Shown here piece after piece: positions 1 through 5,562 of a stretch of DNA of 8,540 nucleotides. Position numbers and translations under genes: made by a program. Every line of letters starts with the position of its first letter. Within the stretch, counting starts at the first letter, position 1. The DNA is from an uncultured Dorea sp. (GTDB taxonomy: Bacteria; Bacillota; Clostridia; Lachnospirales; Lachnospiraceae), in assembly GCA_934307335.1 (NCBI GenBank), contig CAKRCL010000062.1, positions 1-8,540 of the forward strand, written 5' to 3'. Below the pieces are notes generated by a model. It was not told where the DNA came from. It ran no database searches and saw only the letters and a program-made list of their open reading frames with translations.

Positions 1-47
1 AAAGAAAGACCTTGAGTTCAATATAAACTCTTGGTCTTTCTTTTTTT
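1..47. terminator. Bidirectional intrinsic terminator
   Basis: The arms AAAGAAAGACC (1-11) and GGTCTTTCTTT (33-43) pair perfectly. After a TT/TT mismatch, GAGTT (14-18) pairs with AACTC (26-30), leaving a 7-nt loop. A run of seven T (41-47) follows on the plus strand, so it would end a plus-strand gene lying to the left of the window. On the minus strand the stem itself supplies a CTTTCTTT tail, so it can also end the XRE gene transcript, whose stop lies about 70 bp before it. The left edge may continue outside the window. Confidence 0.85.
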
Positions 48-115
48 CGGGACTATTCTTTTTTCACAGCCCCTTTTTACTATATCACACACATTATTTT
101 TTCTTTATTAATCAT

Positions 116-382
116 TTATCGGATCACAGTTCTTGTCTGTGGCTTGATTCCGATATTCCTGCTTTTCTGAGATTTTTTTGAATGCCATTCTCTTCCGACC
201 AGCTCATCCAGTGACACGTCAAAATAATCTGCCAATGCACATAATTTATAGATATCTGGAAGTCGTTTGTCAGATTCATATCGCGTATAGGTAGAACGTG
301 CGACTCCAATTGCATCCGCAATTTCTTCCTGTGTATATCCCCTTCCTATTCTTTTTATTTTAATATTCAATCCAACCTGCAT
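116..382 (-). CDS. XRE-family helix-turn-helix transcriptional regulator, 88 aa
   Basis: A small DNA-binding protein, probably a repressor. The helix-turn-helix spans about residues 17-36 in the pattern YTQEEIADAIGVARSTYTRYE, typical of Cro/CI-like XRE domains. It is followed by LPDIYKLCALADYFDVSLDELVG, the usual end of that domain, and then a short basic tail; there is no ligand-binding domain. I chose the ATG at 382 because AGGTGA (387-392) stands 4 nt before it and the residues from there match the normal XRE amino terminus. An in-frame ATG at 421 would add 13 residues but has AGGT only 2 nt upstream, and would leave a leader of only about 10 nt after the predicted promoter. It is divergent from the Spo0A-C gene and may regulate both promoters in the shared gap (inference). 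Family assignment is firm; target and effector are unknown. Confidence 0.9.
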   Translation of the reverse strand: MQVGLNIKIKRIGRGYTQEEIADAIGVARSTYTRYESDKRLPDIYKLCALADYFDVSLDELVGREWHSKKSQKSRNIGIKPQTRTVIR

Positions 383-386
383 GCTT

Positions 387-392
387 TCACCT
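387..392 (-). promoter_or_regulatory. Ribosome binding site deciding the XRE start
   Basis: Read on the minus strand this is AGGTGA followed by AAGC and then ATG at 382, a good Shine-Dalgarno match at normal distance. The upstream ATG at 421 lacks a comparable site. Confidence 0.6.
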
Positions 393-438
393 GTTTTCTC
401 TTTCGTGAATTTATATTCCATTTACCTGCGCTGATATA

Positions 439-447
439 ATTATACCA
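439..447 (-). promoter_or_regulatory. Extended -10 promoter of the XRE gene
   Basis: The minus strand reads TGGTATAAT, a perfect -10 hexamer (439-444) with the TGn extension (445-447). No good -35 hexamer is seen at 17 bp, which fits an extended -10 promoter. Transcription would begin near 432, giving the ATG at 382 a leader of about 50 nt. Confidence 0.6.
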
Positions 448-453
448 TTTCAA

Positions 454-500
454 TCCACAATACGGAACTAAACTTTTTCTATTTCCACATTGCAGGACTA
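454..500. repeat. Two 17-nt direct repeats, 30-bp period, candidate operator
   Basis: TCCACAATACGGAACTA (454-470) and TCCACATTGCAGGACTA (484-500) match at 13 of 17 positions; the four mismatches alternate at repeat positions 7, 9, 11 and 13. Weaker similarity continues rightward into an A and a T-run. The period of 30 bp is close to three helical turns, placing both copies on the same face of the DNA. Copy 1 lies in the spacer/-35 zone of the XRE promoter and copy 2 overlaps the -35 of the Spo0A-C promoter. This is where tandem operators for a divergent pair would be expected. That they bind the XRE protein or the Spo0A-C protein is inference. Confidence 0.45.
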
Positions 501-517
501 TAGGTTTTTGTTATAAT
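490..517 (+). promoter_or_regulatory. Promoter of the Spo0A-C gene
   Basis: A perfect TATAAT (512-517) is preceded at 16 bp by TTGCAG (490-495), a partial match to TTGACA. The predicted start near 524 leaves a leader of roughly 25 nt before the TTG at 550, which suits the ribosome binding site at 535-544. The -35 overlaps the second direct repeat. Confidence 0.65.
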
Positions 518-527
518 AAATTGTAGA

Positions 528-538
528 TTTGCGGAAAA
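528..538 (+). promoter_or_regulatory. Possible 0A-box-like site
   Basis: TTTGCGGAAAA agrees with the Spo0A box consensus TTTGTCGAAAA at 9 of 11 positions, but both mismatches are in the TGTCGAA core. It lies at the start of the transcript and touches the ribosome binding site, a place where autorepression would work. A short A+T-rich match can occur by chance, so this is only a candidate. Confidence 0.2.
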
Positions 539-544
539 GGAGGG
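535..544 (+). promoter_or_regulatory. Strong ribosome binding site fixing a TTG start
   Basis: AAAAGGAGGG stands 5 nt before the TTG at 550. An in-frame TTG at 529 lies upstream of this site and has no ribosome binding site of its own, so translation should start at 550. Confidence 0.75.
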
Positions 545-549
545 ATATT

Positions 550-930
550 TTGGCATTATTTCCAAAGGCAGACGTTGCAGTCGAGGACATTGAACATTTA
601 CTCCGAATCCTTGGAGTTTCTCCGATTTATGCAGGTTTTACTCCTGCTGTTACTGCGATGAAATTCGTTCTGGAAGATCCTCATTTAATGACGTCTTTAA
701 CTACCAAACTTTACCCAAAAGTCGCCGGATCCTGCGGAACTTCGATTCCTTCGGTCGAGCGGAATATTCGTACAGTCATCTCAATCATCTGGGAAAAGAA
801 CAAATTTTTATTTGAAATCATTGCCGGTTACGGTATGACTGCAAGACCTTCTGTGGGAGATTTTTTAGCCATCCTTACCACTTATCTGATGTATCATCCA
901 GCTGATAAATGGCCGGATTATTTACGATAA
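550..930 (+). CDS. Stand-alone Spo0A C-terminal DNA-binding domain protein, 126 aa
   Basis: The whole protein corresponds to the Spo0A_C effector domain, the helical DNA-binding domain of the sporulation master regulator. Alignable stretches are VEDIEHLLRILGVSP (11-25), the helix around TSLTTKLYPKVAG (48-60), the recognition region TSIPSVERNIRTVISIIW (64-81) and the carboxy-terminal SVGDFLAILTTYL (101-113). Full Spo0A is about 260-270 aa with an amino-terminal phospho-acceptor receiver. Here nothing precedes the domain, so it cannot be switched on by phosphorylation of its own receiver. The recognition helix keeps the VER..IR core, but the two residues before it are Pro67-Ser68 where B. subtilis Spo0A has Ser-Arg (from memory), which may change site preference. 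The start is the TTG at 550, set by the strong ribosome binding site. It is divergent from the XRE gene and ends before a bidirectional terminator. It may compete with, or be independent of, the genome's full Spo0A (inference). Confidence 0.85.
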   Translation: MALFPKADVAVEDIEHLLRILGVSPIYAGFTPAVTAMKFVLEDPHLMTSLTTKLYPKVAGSCGTSIPSVERNIRTVISIIWEKNKFLFEIIAGYGMTARPSVGDFLAILTTYLMYHPADKWPDYLR

Positions 931-951
931 TATTTTTTATCGCAAAATATT

Positions 952-996
952 AAAAGTACCATGTTACACGTTTACCGTGCCAACTTGGTACTTTTT
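952..996. terminator. Bidirectional terminator between convergent genes
   Basis: AAAAGTACCA (952-961) pairs with TGGTACTTTT (986-995), then GTT (963-965) with AAC (982-984) and CACG (967-970) with CGTG (976-979) around a small loop. A T-run follows on both strands (992-996 on plus; AAAA at 952-955 plus further A+T on minus). It can end both the Spo0A-C gene and the long minus-strand array whose last gene is the carrier protein. Confidence 0.85.
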
Positions 997-1015
997 GTTA
1001 TCTTATGCCTATTTT

Positions 1016-1243
1016 CTATTCTGCCTGCAGTCTCTGCACCATTGCCCACAGTGCCTGTGCAGAATTAAAATTCTCCGGAATAATATCTGCTGGTGTCACA
1101 GACACATCAAATTCATCTTCTAATTCTCCTACAATTGACAGAATAGCAAATGAATCTAAAATTCCATCATCAATAAGTGTCGTGCATGTCTCATAGTCTG
1201 CATCTGGCTGAATGTCTTCCAAAATTTCAATTAATTTTTCCAT
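1016..1243 (-). CDS. Acyl/peptidyl carrier protein, 75 aa
   Basis: A small acidic four-helix carrier that would hold an acyl or aminoacyl group on a phosphopantetheine arm. The attachment site is Ser31 in DDGILDSFAIL (25-35), which fits the (D)S(L/F) signature, followed by the usual acidic helix ELEDEFDVSV. Length is normal for ACP, PCP or DltC. The DSF form resembles DltC, but the DltC hallmark near the carboxy end is not evident, so I do not call it dltC. A ribosome binding site AAGGAG lies 9 nt before the ATG. It is the last gene of the array, 57 bp after the PLP enzyme and just before a terminator. Together with the adenylation enzyme and the PLP enzyme it forms a likely thiotemplate module. 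It seems unlikely to be the housekeeping fatty-acid ACP, since no fab genes are near and the amino-acid-activating enzyme is. Confidence 0.88.
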   Translation of the reverse strand: MEKLIEILEDIQPDADYETCTTLIDDGILDSFAILSIVGELEDEFDVSVTPADIIPENFNSAQALWAMVQRLQAE

Positions 1244-1300
1244 AGTCGTAATCTCCTTTTTTACTTTTCAGACTTCATTTAAACCTATTATTCCCTCTAA

Positions 1301-2539
1301 TTACATTCCTGTATTAATTGGATAACTTTCTATTGCTTTTCTTACTTCCACAAATCCTTCTTCTTCGGACCAGAATAAAATCCGTGGCATCCGGCGACTC
1401 AAAAACAGATAAATACCTTCCGTAACCGAATATGCACCTACGCGTTCAAATACAAGTGCATCTCCAATCTGTGCATTTTTCAGAGGCATCTGCTTTACAA
1501 GTACATCATTAACTGTACATAAGGAACCGCAAATATTCCACAGAATCTCTTCCTGGTTCTCTTTTTGTTCCTCGTTTTGCTTATCAGGCAGATGTTGATG
1601 ATGTGGCATCTTCATCGCCATTGCCTGTCCATAATAATTCAGATGATTCAATCCACCATCTACAATGCAATAATTCTGACCGTGATTGACTTTCTGATCT
1701 ACAATTCTTGTCACATAATATCCACAATATGCTGCAATATAACGTCCCATTTCCAGTGTGATTTTTCCTTGGTATTCCAAATGGTTCAATGCTTCTGCAA
1801 ATTGATGTAAAAGTGCCTCGTCATCAACTTCGTCTTCATTCTCAAAATATGGTATATAAAATCCCGGACCATATTCTAAAACCTCTGTCTCATAGTCGCA
1901 TTGTTCTTTTAGTCGACGAATCATTCCATCCAACCAATTCAGTTCTTTTTCTATCTTTGTAAATTTCTTTTTCTGAGTCCCGGAATAGCACTGAATCCCT
2001 TTTATCTGTATATGTGGATAGTAGTTCTTTTTAGAAATAATATCCACCAACTCTTCTTCATCAACACCGAACTGATTTCCGCTTGTCAAACGAATCAATG
2101 CATGAATAACTATATTCTCTTCTTTTGCGCATTCTTCCAAGAGTTCCAAATGCTTTCTTGATTCTATTGTGTATACACCTGCATCCTTATATGTGTGCAT
2201 CACATGTGTAAGATCACTCTTTTCTTTATTTACCCCAGACAATACAATCTGTTCCATTGAAATTCCAATCGTCTCACAGATATGGAACTCTCCTGGCGAA
2301 CATACTTCAAACTTGTCCGCAATGTTTTTCAACGGTCCGATCAAAAATGGATTTGCTTTCATCGCATAGCAGATTTCTGCTCGATTGCCTAATATATTCT
2401 TCATCATTCGAACTCTGGTCTTAAGCATATCCAGATCAAAAATATACACAGGAGTCTCACCAATTTTCATGTCATTCTGCTCTGAACGGGACATGCTTTC
2501 TCCCTGATTCAAATAATTACGCAAGATTTCCTGATTCAT
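1301..2539 (-). CDS. Fold-type-III PLP-dependent decarboxylase-like enzyme, 412 aa
   Basis: Related to diaminopimelate and ornithine decarboxylases (alanine-racemase-like barrel plus beta domain). Seen motifs: Lys61 in YAMKANP, the PLP Schiff-base lysine; EVCSPGE (78-84); SGNQFGVD (153-160); GIQCYSGTQ (181-189), the place of GxHxHIGSQ; EYGPGF (222-227), a phosphate-binding glycine turn; EMGR (263-266), in place of EPGR; CGSLCTVND (337-345), with Cys341 where these enzymes carry the active-site cysteine; and GAYSVTEG (368-375). The usual acidic residue after that Cys is Thr342, so the substrate may not be DAP or ornithine. A hydrophilic insert rich in His, Gln and Glu lies at about 312-331. 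The start is the ATG at 2539, with GGAGG 6 nt upstream; longer readings run back into the ligase gene. It overlaps the ligase by 23 bp. Its likely substrate is an amino acid, possibly tethered to the carrier (inference). A racemase role is less likely but not excluded. Confidence 0.85.
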   Translation of the reverse strand: MNQEILRNYLNQGESMSRSEQNDMKIGETPVYIFDLDMLKTRVRMMKNILGNRAEICYAMKANPFLIGPLKNIADKFEVCSPGEFHICETIGISMEQIVLSGVNKEKSDLTHVMHTYKDAGVYTIESRKHLELLEECAKEENIVIHALIRLTSGNQFGVDEEELVDIISKKNYYPHIQIKGIQCYSGTQKKKFTKIEKELNWLDGMIRRLKEQCDYETEVLEYGPGFYIPYFENEDEVDDEALLHQFAEALNHLEYQGKITLEMGRYIAAYCGYYVTRIVDQKVNHGQNYCIVDGGLNHLNYYGQAMAMKMPHHQHLPDKQNEEQKENQEEILWNICGSLCTVNDVLVKQMPLKNAQIGDALVFERVGAYSVTEGIYLFLSRRMPRILFWSEEEGFVEVRKAIESYPINTGM

Positions 2540-4040
2540 ATGCTTCCTCCAGTTTTTTTCGATCAATCTTACCATTTTTTGTAAGCGGAAATTCTTCCAC
2601 CTGCACAAAGACATTCGGTATCATAAAACCCGGAAGTTTTGTACCGATTGCACGGACGATCTGTTTTTTCTCCAGATCACCTTTGTAAAATGCAAGTATT
2701 TTTCCTTTTGCTTCATCATACATACACAGACTTCTTCCAAGACCTTCCACTGTCTCCAATGCCGTCTCAATCTCGCCCAACTCAATACGATGTCCCATAT
2801 GCTTAATCTGGAAATCTTTTCTAGATGCGAAATAAAGATTTCCATCTTCTCCATAATATGCAAGATCTCCTGTCCGATATATCATTTCCAAATACTGTGG
2901 ATTCAGCGGATTTTGCACAAATGCTTTTGCAGTCTGCTCTGGATTATTATAATAACCAAGTGACAATGCTGTACCGGATACACAGATTTCACCTTTTATC
3001 CCCGGCTCTGTCACTTCTTTATCTTCTTCATCCAGCAGAAAAACTTTTTCATTTGGAAATGGTTTTCCAATCGGCAAATTTTCTCCCGGTTCATAATCAC
3101 GGTCAATAATATGATACGTACAATTGCAGGTAATCTCTGTTGGTCCATATACATTCACATACATGACATTTGGAAGATATTTTTTCCAGATATTTAAATG
3201 CTTTACAGGCATTACTTCTCCACTGAAAATGACTTTTTTTACTTTTTCCGGAACTTTATAATCAAATCCTTTTAATGTCGAGATAATGCACAATGCTGAT
3301 ACCGCCCAAATTAAAGTAGTCACTTCCCGTTCTACCAGATAATCCAAAAGTTTTGTCGGAAATGAAAAGAATTTTTTCGGAATGATCTGCATTGTTGCAC
3401 CACATTTTAAAGTAGAATAAATATCTTTTACAGATACATCAAAATCAAATGGTGCCTGATTTCCAATTACGTCATTCTCTGTAATCTGAAATAATCTTGT
3501 AAATTCTTCAATAAAATCAATGACTGAACGGTGACTGACTACAACTCCTTTAGGAACACCGGTTGATCCAGATGTAAAAATCGCATAAAGTGGATCTATA
3601 TCTCTGCTCTGTGCCCTTACAGAATCGAGATATTCGGCATCTTCCTTTTCAGCTAATGCCTCCCCTATCATAACAACTTTTCCATCAAATCCCAATCGTT
3701 CTCTCTGTTTATCATATGCCGGATCTGTCAACATAACTTCTGCCTGCAACGTATCCAACACAGACTTCAGACGTTCTGTCGGAAGCTTGGGATCTAATAA
3801 AACATAAAAACAGCCTGCAGATACAATTCCCATAAATGCATAAATGGCTTTCACACCTTTCTCCATAAGTACAGGAACTGGCTTTCCAAAAGTTACATCT
3901 TTTCCCAGTCTGGTTCCTACTGCTCTGGCACATCTGATTAGTTCTTCGTACGTGCACGCTATCTCTTCATCTGCAAAAGCAGTCTTACCCGGATACTTCC
4001 GGGCAGACTCTTCTGCATAACATAAAATATTTCGAATCAA
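2517..4040 (-). CDS. DltA-like amino-acid adenylation enzyme (AMP-forming ligase), 507 aa
   Basis: A stand-alone adenylation domain that would use ATP to activate an amino acid and load it onto a carrier thiol. Core motifs in order: FTSGSTGVPKG (155-165, ATP loop), NQAPFDFDVSV (194-204) with Asp201 placed to bind the substrate amino group, FSGEVMP (272-278), YGPTE (299-303), GEICVSG (350-356), YRTGD (388-392), and KNGKIDRK (488-495) with the catalytic Lys491. Length and the NQAPF.FD.SV and GEV.P blocks are closest to D-alanine:carrier ligase DltA (about 500 aa). Ser273 replaces the Cys of the DltA FCGEV motif, a residue linked to D-Ala selectivity, so D-Ala should not be assumed. It starts at TTG, with AGGAG 10 nt upstream inside the HPr gene, and is 5 bp after HPr. 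No dltB, dltD or condensation domain is present. Substrate unknown. Confidence 0.88.
   Translation of the reverse strand: MIRNILCYAEESARKYPGKTAFADEEIACTYEELIRCARAVGTRLGKDVTFGKPVPVLMEKGVKAIYAFMGIVSAGCFYVLLDPKLPTERLKSVLDTLQAEVMLTDPAYDKQRERLGFDGKVVMIGEALAEKEDAEYLDSVRAQSRDIDPLYAIFTSGSTGVPKGVVVSHRSVIDFIEEFTRLFQITENDVIGNQAPFDFDVSVKDIYSTLKCGATMQIIPKKFFSFPTKLLDYLVEREVTTLIWAVSALCIISTLKGFDYKVPEKVKKVIFSGEVMPVKHLNIWKKYLPNVMYVNVYGPTEITCNCTYHIIDRDYEPGENLPIGKPFPNEKVFLLDEEDKEVTEPGIKGEICVSGTALSLGYYNNPEQTAKAFVQNPLNPQYLEMIYRTGDLAYYGEDGNLYFASRKDFQIKHMGHRIELGEIETALETVEGLGRSLCMYDEAKGKILAFYKGDLEKKQIVRAIGTKLPGFMIPNVFVQVEEFPLTKNGKIDRKKLEEAYESGNLA
2546..2550 (-). promoter_or_regulatory. Ribosome binding site inside the ligase gene
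   Basis: GGAGG on the minus strand, 6 nt before the ATG at 2539, lies in the last codons of the adenylation enzyme gene. It fixes the start of the PLP enzyme and suggests translational coupling of the two genes. Confidence 0.7.
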
Positions 4041-4045
4041 TTTTG

Positions 4046-4309
4046 TTACTCTCCTAATCCACTTTCAACGGCTTCTACCATTGCTTTCAAGGCTTTTTCT
4101 TCTTCTGGTCCGTCACATCTCAGAAGGATTTCATCTCCAGATTTAATTCCCGCACCAAGAATACTCAATACACTTTTTGCATTCGCGATTGAATTTTCAT
4201 ATTCAAATGTAATTCGACACTCATACTTATTTGCAATGTTACTGAATATCCCTGCCGGACGCAGATGCAGTCCTGTTGGATTTGTGATTTTTACTTTCTG
4301 ACTTACCAT
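4046..4309 (-). CDS. HPr-family phosphocarrier protein, 87 aa
   Basis: A small cytosolic phosphocarrier of the PTS type. His15 in NPTGLHLRPAG (10-20) is at the canonical place for phosphorylation by enzyme I, with Arg17 beside it. Ser46 in NAKSVLSILGAGI (43-55) is at the canonical HPr-kinase position, so both control sites of a Gram-positive HPr are kept. Length is standard. The start is the ATG at 4309, with AAGGAG at 4317-4322; the longer reading to 4372 lies inside the ybbR gene. Eleven bases separate it from ybbR and five from the ligase. Whether it is the main HPr for sugar uptake or a second, regulatory copy (Crh/NPr-like) cannot be told from this window. His15 argues against a Crh-type protein. 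Confidence 0.92.
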   Translation of the reverse strand: MVSQKVKITNPTGLHLRPAGIFSNIANKYECRITFEYENSIANAKSVLSILGAGIKSGDEILLRCDGPEEEKALKAMVEAVESGLGE

Positions 4310-4316
4310 AGTTCTG

Positions 4317-4322
4317 CTCCTT
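4317..4322 (-). promoter_or_regulatory. Ribosome binding site of HPr, overlapping the ybbR stop codon
   Basis: AAGGAG on the minus strand shares bases with the TAA stop of ybbR (4321-4323) and stands 7 nt before the ATG at 4309. This fixes the HPr start and couples it to ybbR. Confidence 0.65.
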
Positions 4323-5562
4323 ACTTTTCTTCCAATACAACATTTACTGATACCGTATTCTCCAGCACACATCCATTCGGAACTTCTACTGTTACCGGGA
4401 CTGTAAAAGTTCCTGCTGTCTGATAATTTTTCAGATCAATGCTCACATGATCATTAATCTTATAACTGTTTAATGCATCCTCGGATCCCCGGATCTGAAT
4501 CTCTAAAACATCTGCAGATTCATAATTTAATGACAATCTATTCGACAGATTATTCACTTTTATGGATCCCATAGAAATATCATATGATTTTGATCCATCC
4601 TTGTCAATTCCTACTGTCACAACAACTGATCCGGCATTTTCGTCTGTTAGTTTTATATCTTCCGGAAGATACTCCGCTATATCTACGACTTGCTCCGTCT
4701 TTGACGTAAGTCCTGACATTGAAGACAATGCTGATGCAGGAATCGATATTTTTTTCAATTTTTTCAAATCTTCTGACCGGCCTGTCACATTAATATGATC
4801 TGGTTCATACTTAATATTGCTTATAGAATATCCCGCCGCCGCTGTAATCTCAGATGTATCAAACTCTACTTTCACATTCTTTGTCTCAAGTACCTGAACA
4901 CTAACGGACACACCTTCTGTACCAAGGTTGTTAGCCAGAAGTGACTGATCAATGATATTATTATCCTTATCATACAATACCAGCTCTGATTTCGTCACGA
5001 CATCTTCTGAAAGACCTGATACGCTAACGGAAGCTTCTACCTTACTGATTGAATCAATCACGGATTTCGGTCCACGGATAGACACCATCTCCGGAACTGC
5101 CTGAATCTCTCCAAGTGCACATCCATCCCTTACAGTTCCTGTTGTCTTCGGAACAATCGGGAATTTCTTTGTCTCTTCATCTTCCAGTTTTACCTGAAGA
5201 TTCCGTGGTGTCACTTCTACATCTTCATAGTTGATACCTTCTATCTCGATATCAATCGGAATCTGTGTCTGCAACGTCAATTCTTTCATATCCGCAGTTG
5301 CTTTAATCTGGTCTGATTTTATTTTGCCAAGTACAGATCTCTTTGCTCGTACTGTTACAGATACATTTTGCGTACCATCTTCAATCTGATATGTCTGATT
5401 GGTTGCTGCAAGTACCTCTGTATTAATTACCGTTACCGGTATATTGTTAAACGTTTTTGTTGTAACCGGGTCATCGATATTAACCACAATCGTCCATAGC
5501 ATCACTGCAAGAAGGAAGGATAATATCTTAAGGCCCCAATTATTCATCAGTCCTTTTTTCAT
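4321..5562 (-). CDS. cdaR: YbbR-domain protein, CdaR-like regulator of diadenylate cyclase, 413 aa
   Basis: One amino-terminal membrane helix (about residues 10-28, WGLKILSFLLAVMLWTIVV) is followed by an extracytoplasmic region of about four YbbR-type beta repeats: roughly 35-127, 130-228, 230-320 and 322-411. Recurrent signatures are P..V.IRG/VTGR-like turns before an acidic helix (MVSIRGPKSVIDSI, HINVTGRSEDLKKL, LEIQIRGSEDALNS). In B. subtilis and relatives CdaR (YbbR) binds CdaA in the membrane and modulates c-di-AMP synthesis; the same role here is inferred from homology and adjacency. It overlaps cdaA by 23 bp. The ATG at 5562 has GGAAGG 7 nt upstream. A second ATG at 5547 would remove five residues. 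The canonical downstream partner glmM is absent; HPr follows instead. Confidence 0.9.
   Translation of the reverse strand: MKKGLMNNWGLKILSFLLAVMLWTIVVNIDDPVTTKTFNNIPVTVINTEVLAATNQTYQIEDGTQNVSVTVRAKRSVLGKIKSDQIKATADMKELTLQTQIPIDIEIEGINYEDVEVTPRNLQVKLEDEETKKFPIVPKTTGTVRDGCALGEIQAVPEMVSIRGPKSVIDSISKVEASVSVSGLSEDVVTKSELVLYDKDNNIIDQSLLANNLGTEGVSVSVQVLETKNVKVEFDTSEITAAAGYSISNIKYEPDHINVTGRSEDLKKLKKISIPASALSSMSGLTSKTEQVVDIAEYLPEDIKLTDENAGSVVVTVGIDKDGSKSYDISMGSIKVNNLSNRLSLNYESADVLEIQIRGSEDALNSYKINDHVSIDLKNYQTAGTFTVPVTVEVPNGCVLENTVSVNVVLEEK

Noticed and set aside
383..421. Longer amino terminus of the XRE protein starting at 421
   Set aside because: Its ribosome binding site is too close, its leader would be about 10 nt, and the extra 13 residues do not belong to the XRE domain.
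925..951. Hairpins CGATAA/TTATCG and AATATTTT/AAAATATT after the Spo0A-C gene
   Set aside because: They are A+T-rich, weak and mutually exclusive; the much stronger terminator at 952-996 explains the region.
2540..2614. Longer amino terminus of the PLP enzyme starting at 2614
   Set aside because: It would lie almost wholly inside the ligase coding region and is not typical of the family; a strong ribosome binding site precedes the ATG at 2539.
1016..4040. Assignment of the cassette as a dlt (teichoic acid D-alanylation) operon
   Set aside because: The ligase and carrier resemble DltA and DltC, but dltB and dltD are missing, a PLP decarboxylase-like gene sits between them, and the D-Ala selectivity Cys is replaced by Ser.
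4310..4372. Longer amino terminus of HPr starting at 4372
   Set aside because: It would be read from the ybbR gene in another frame; the ATG at 4309 puts His15 and Ser46 at their canonical numbers.
4562..4798. Plus-strand open frames across the array (for example 4562-4798, 5399-5713, 6583-6801)
   Set aside because: They lie antisense to well-supported genes, lack ribosome binding sites and have the composition of reverse-complement shadows.
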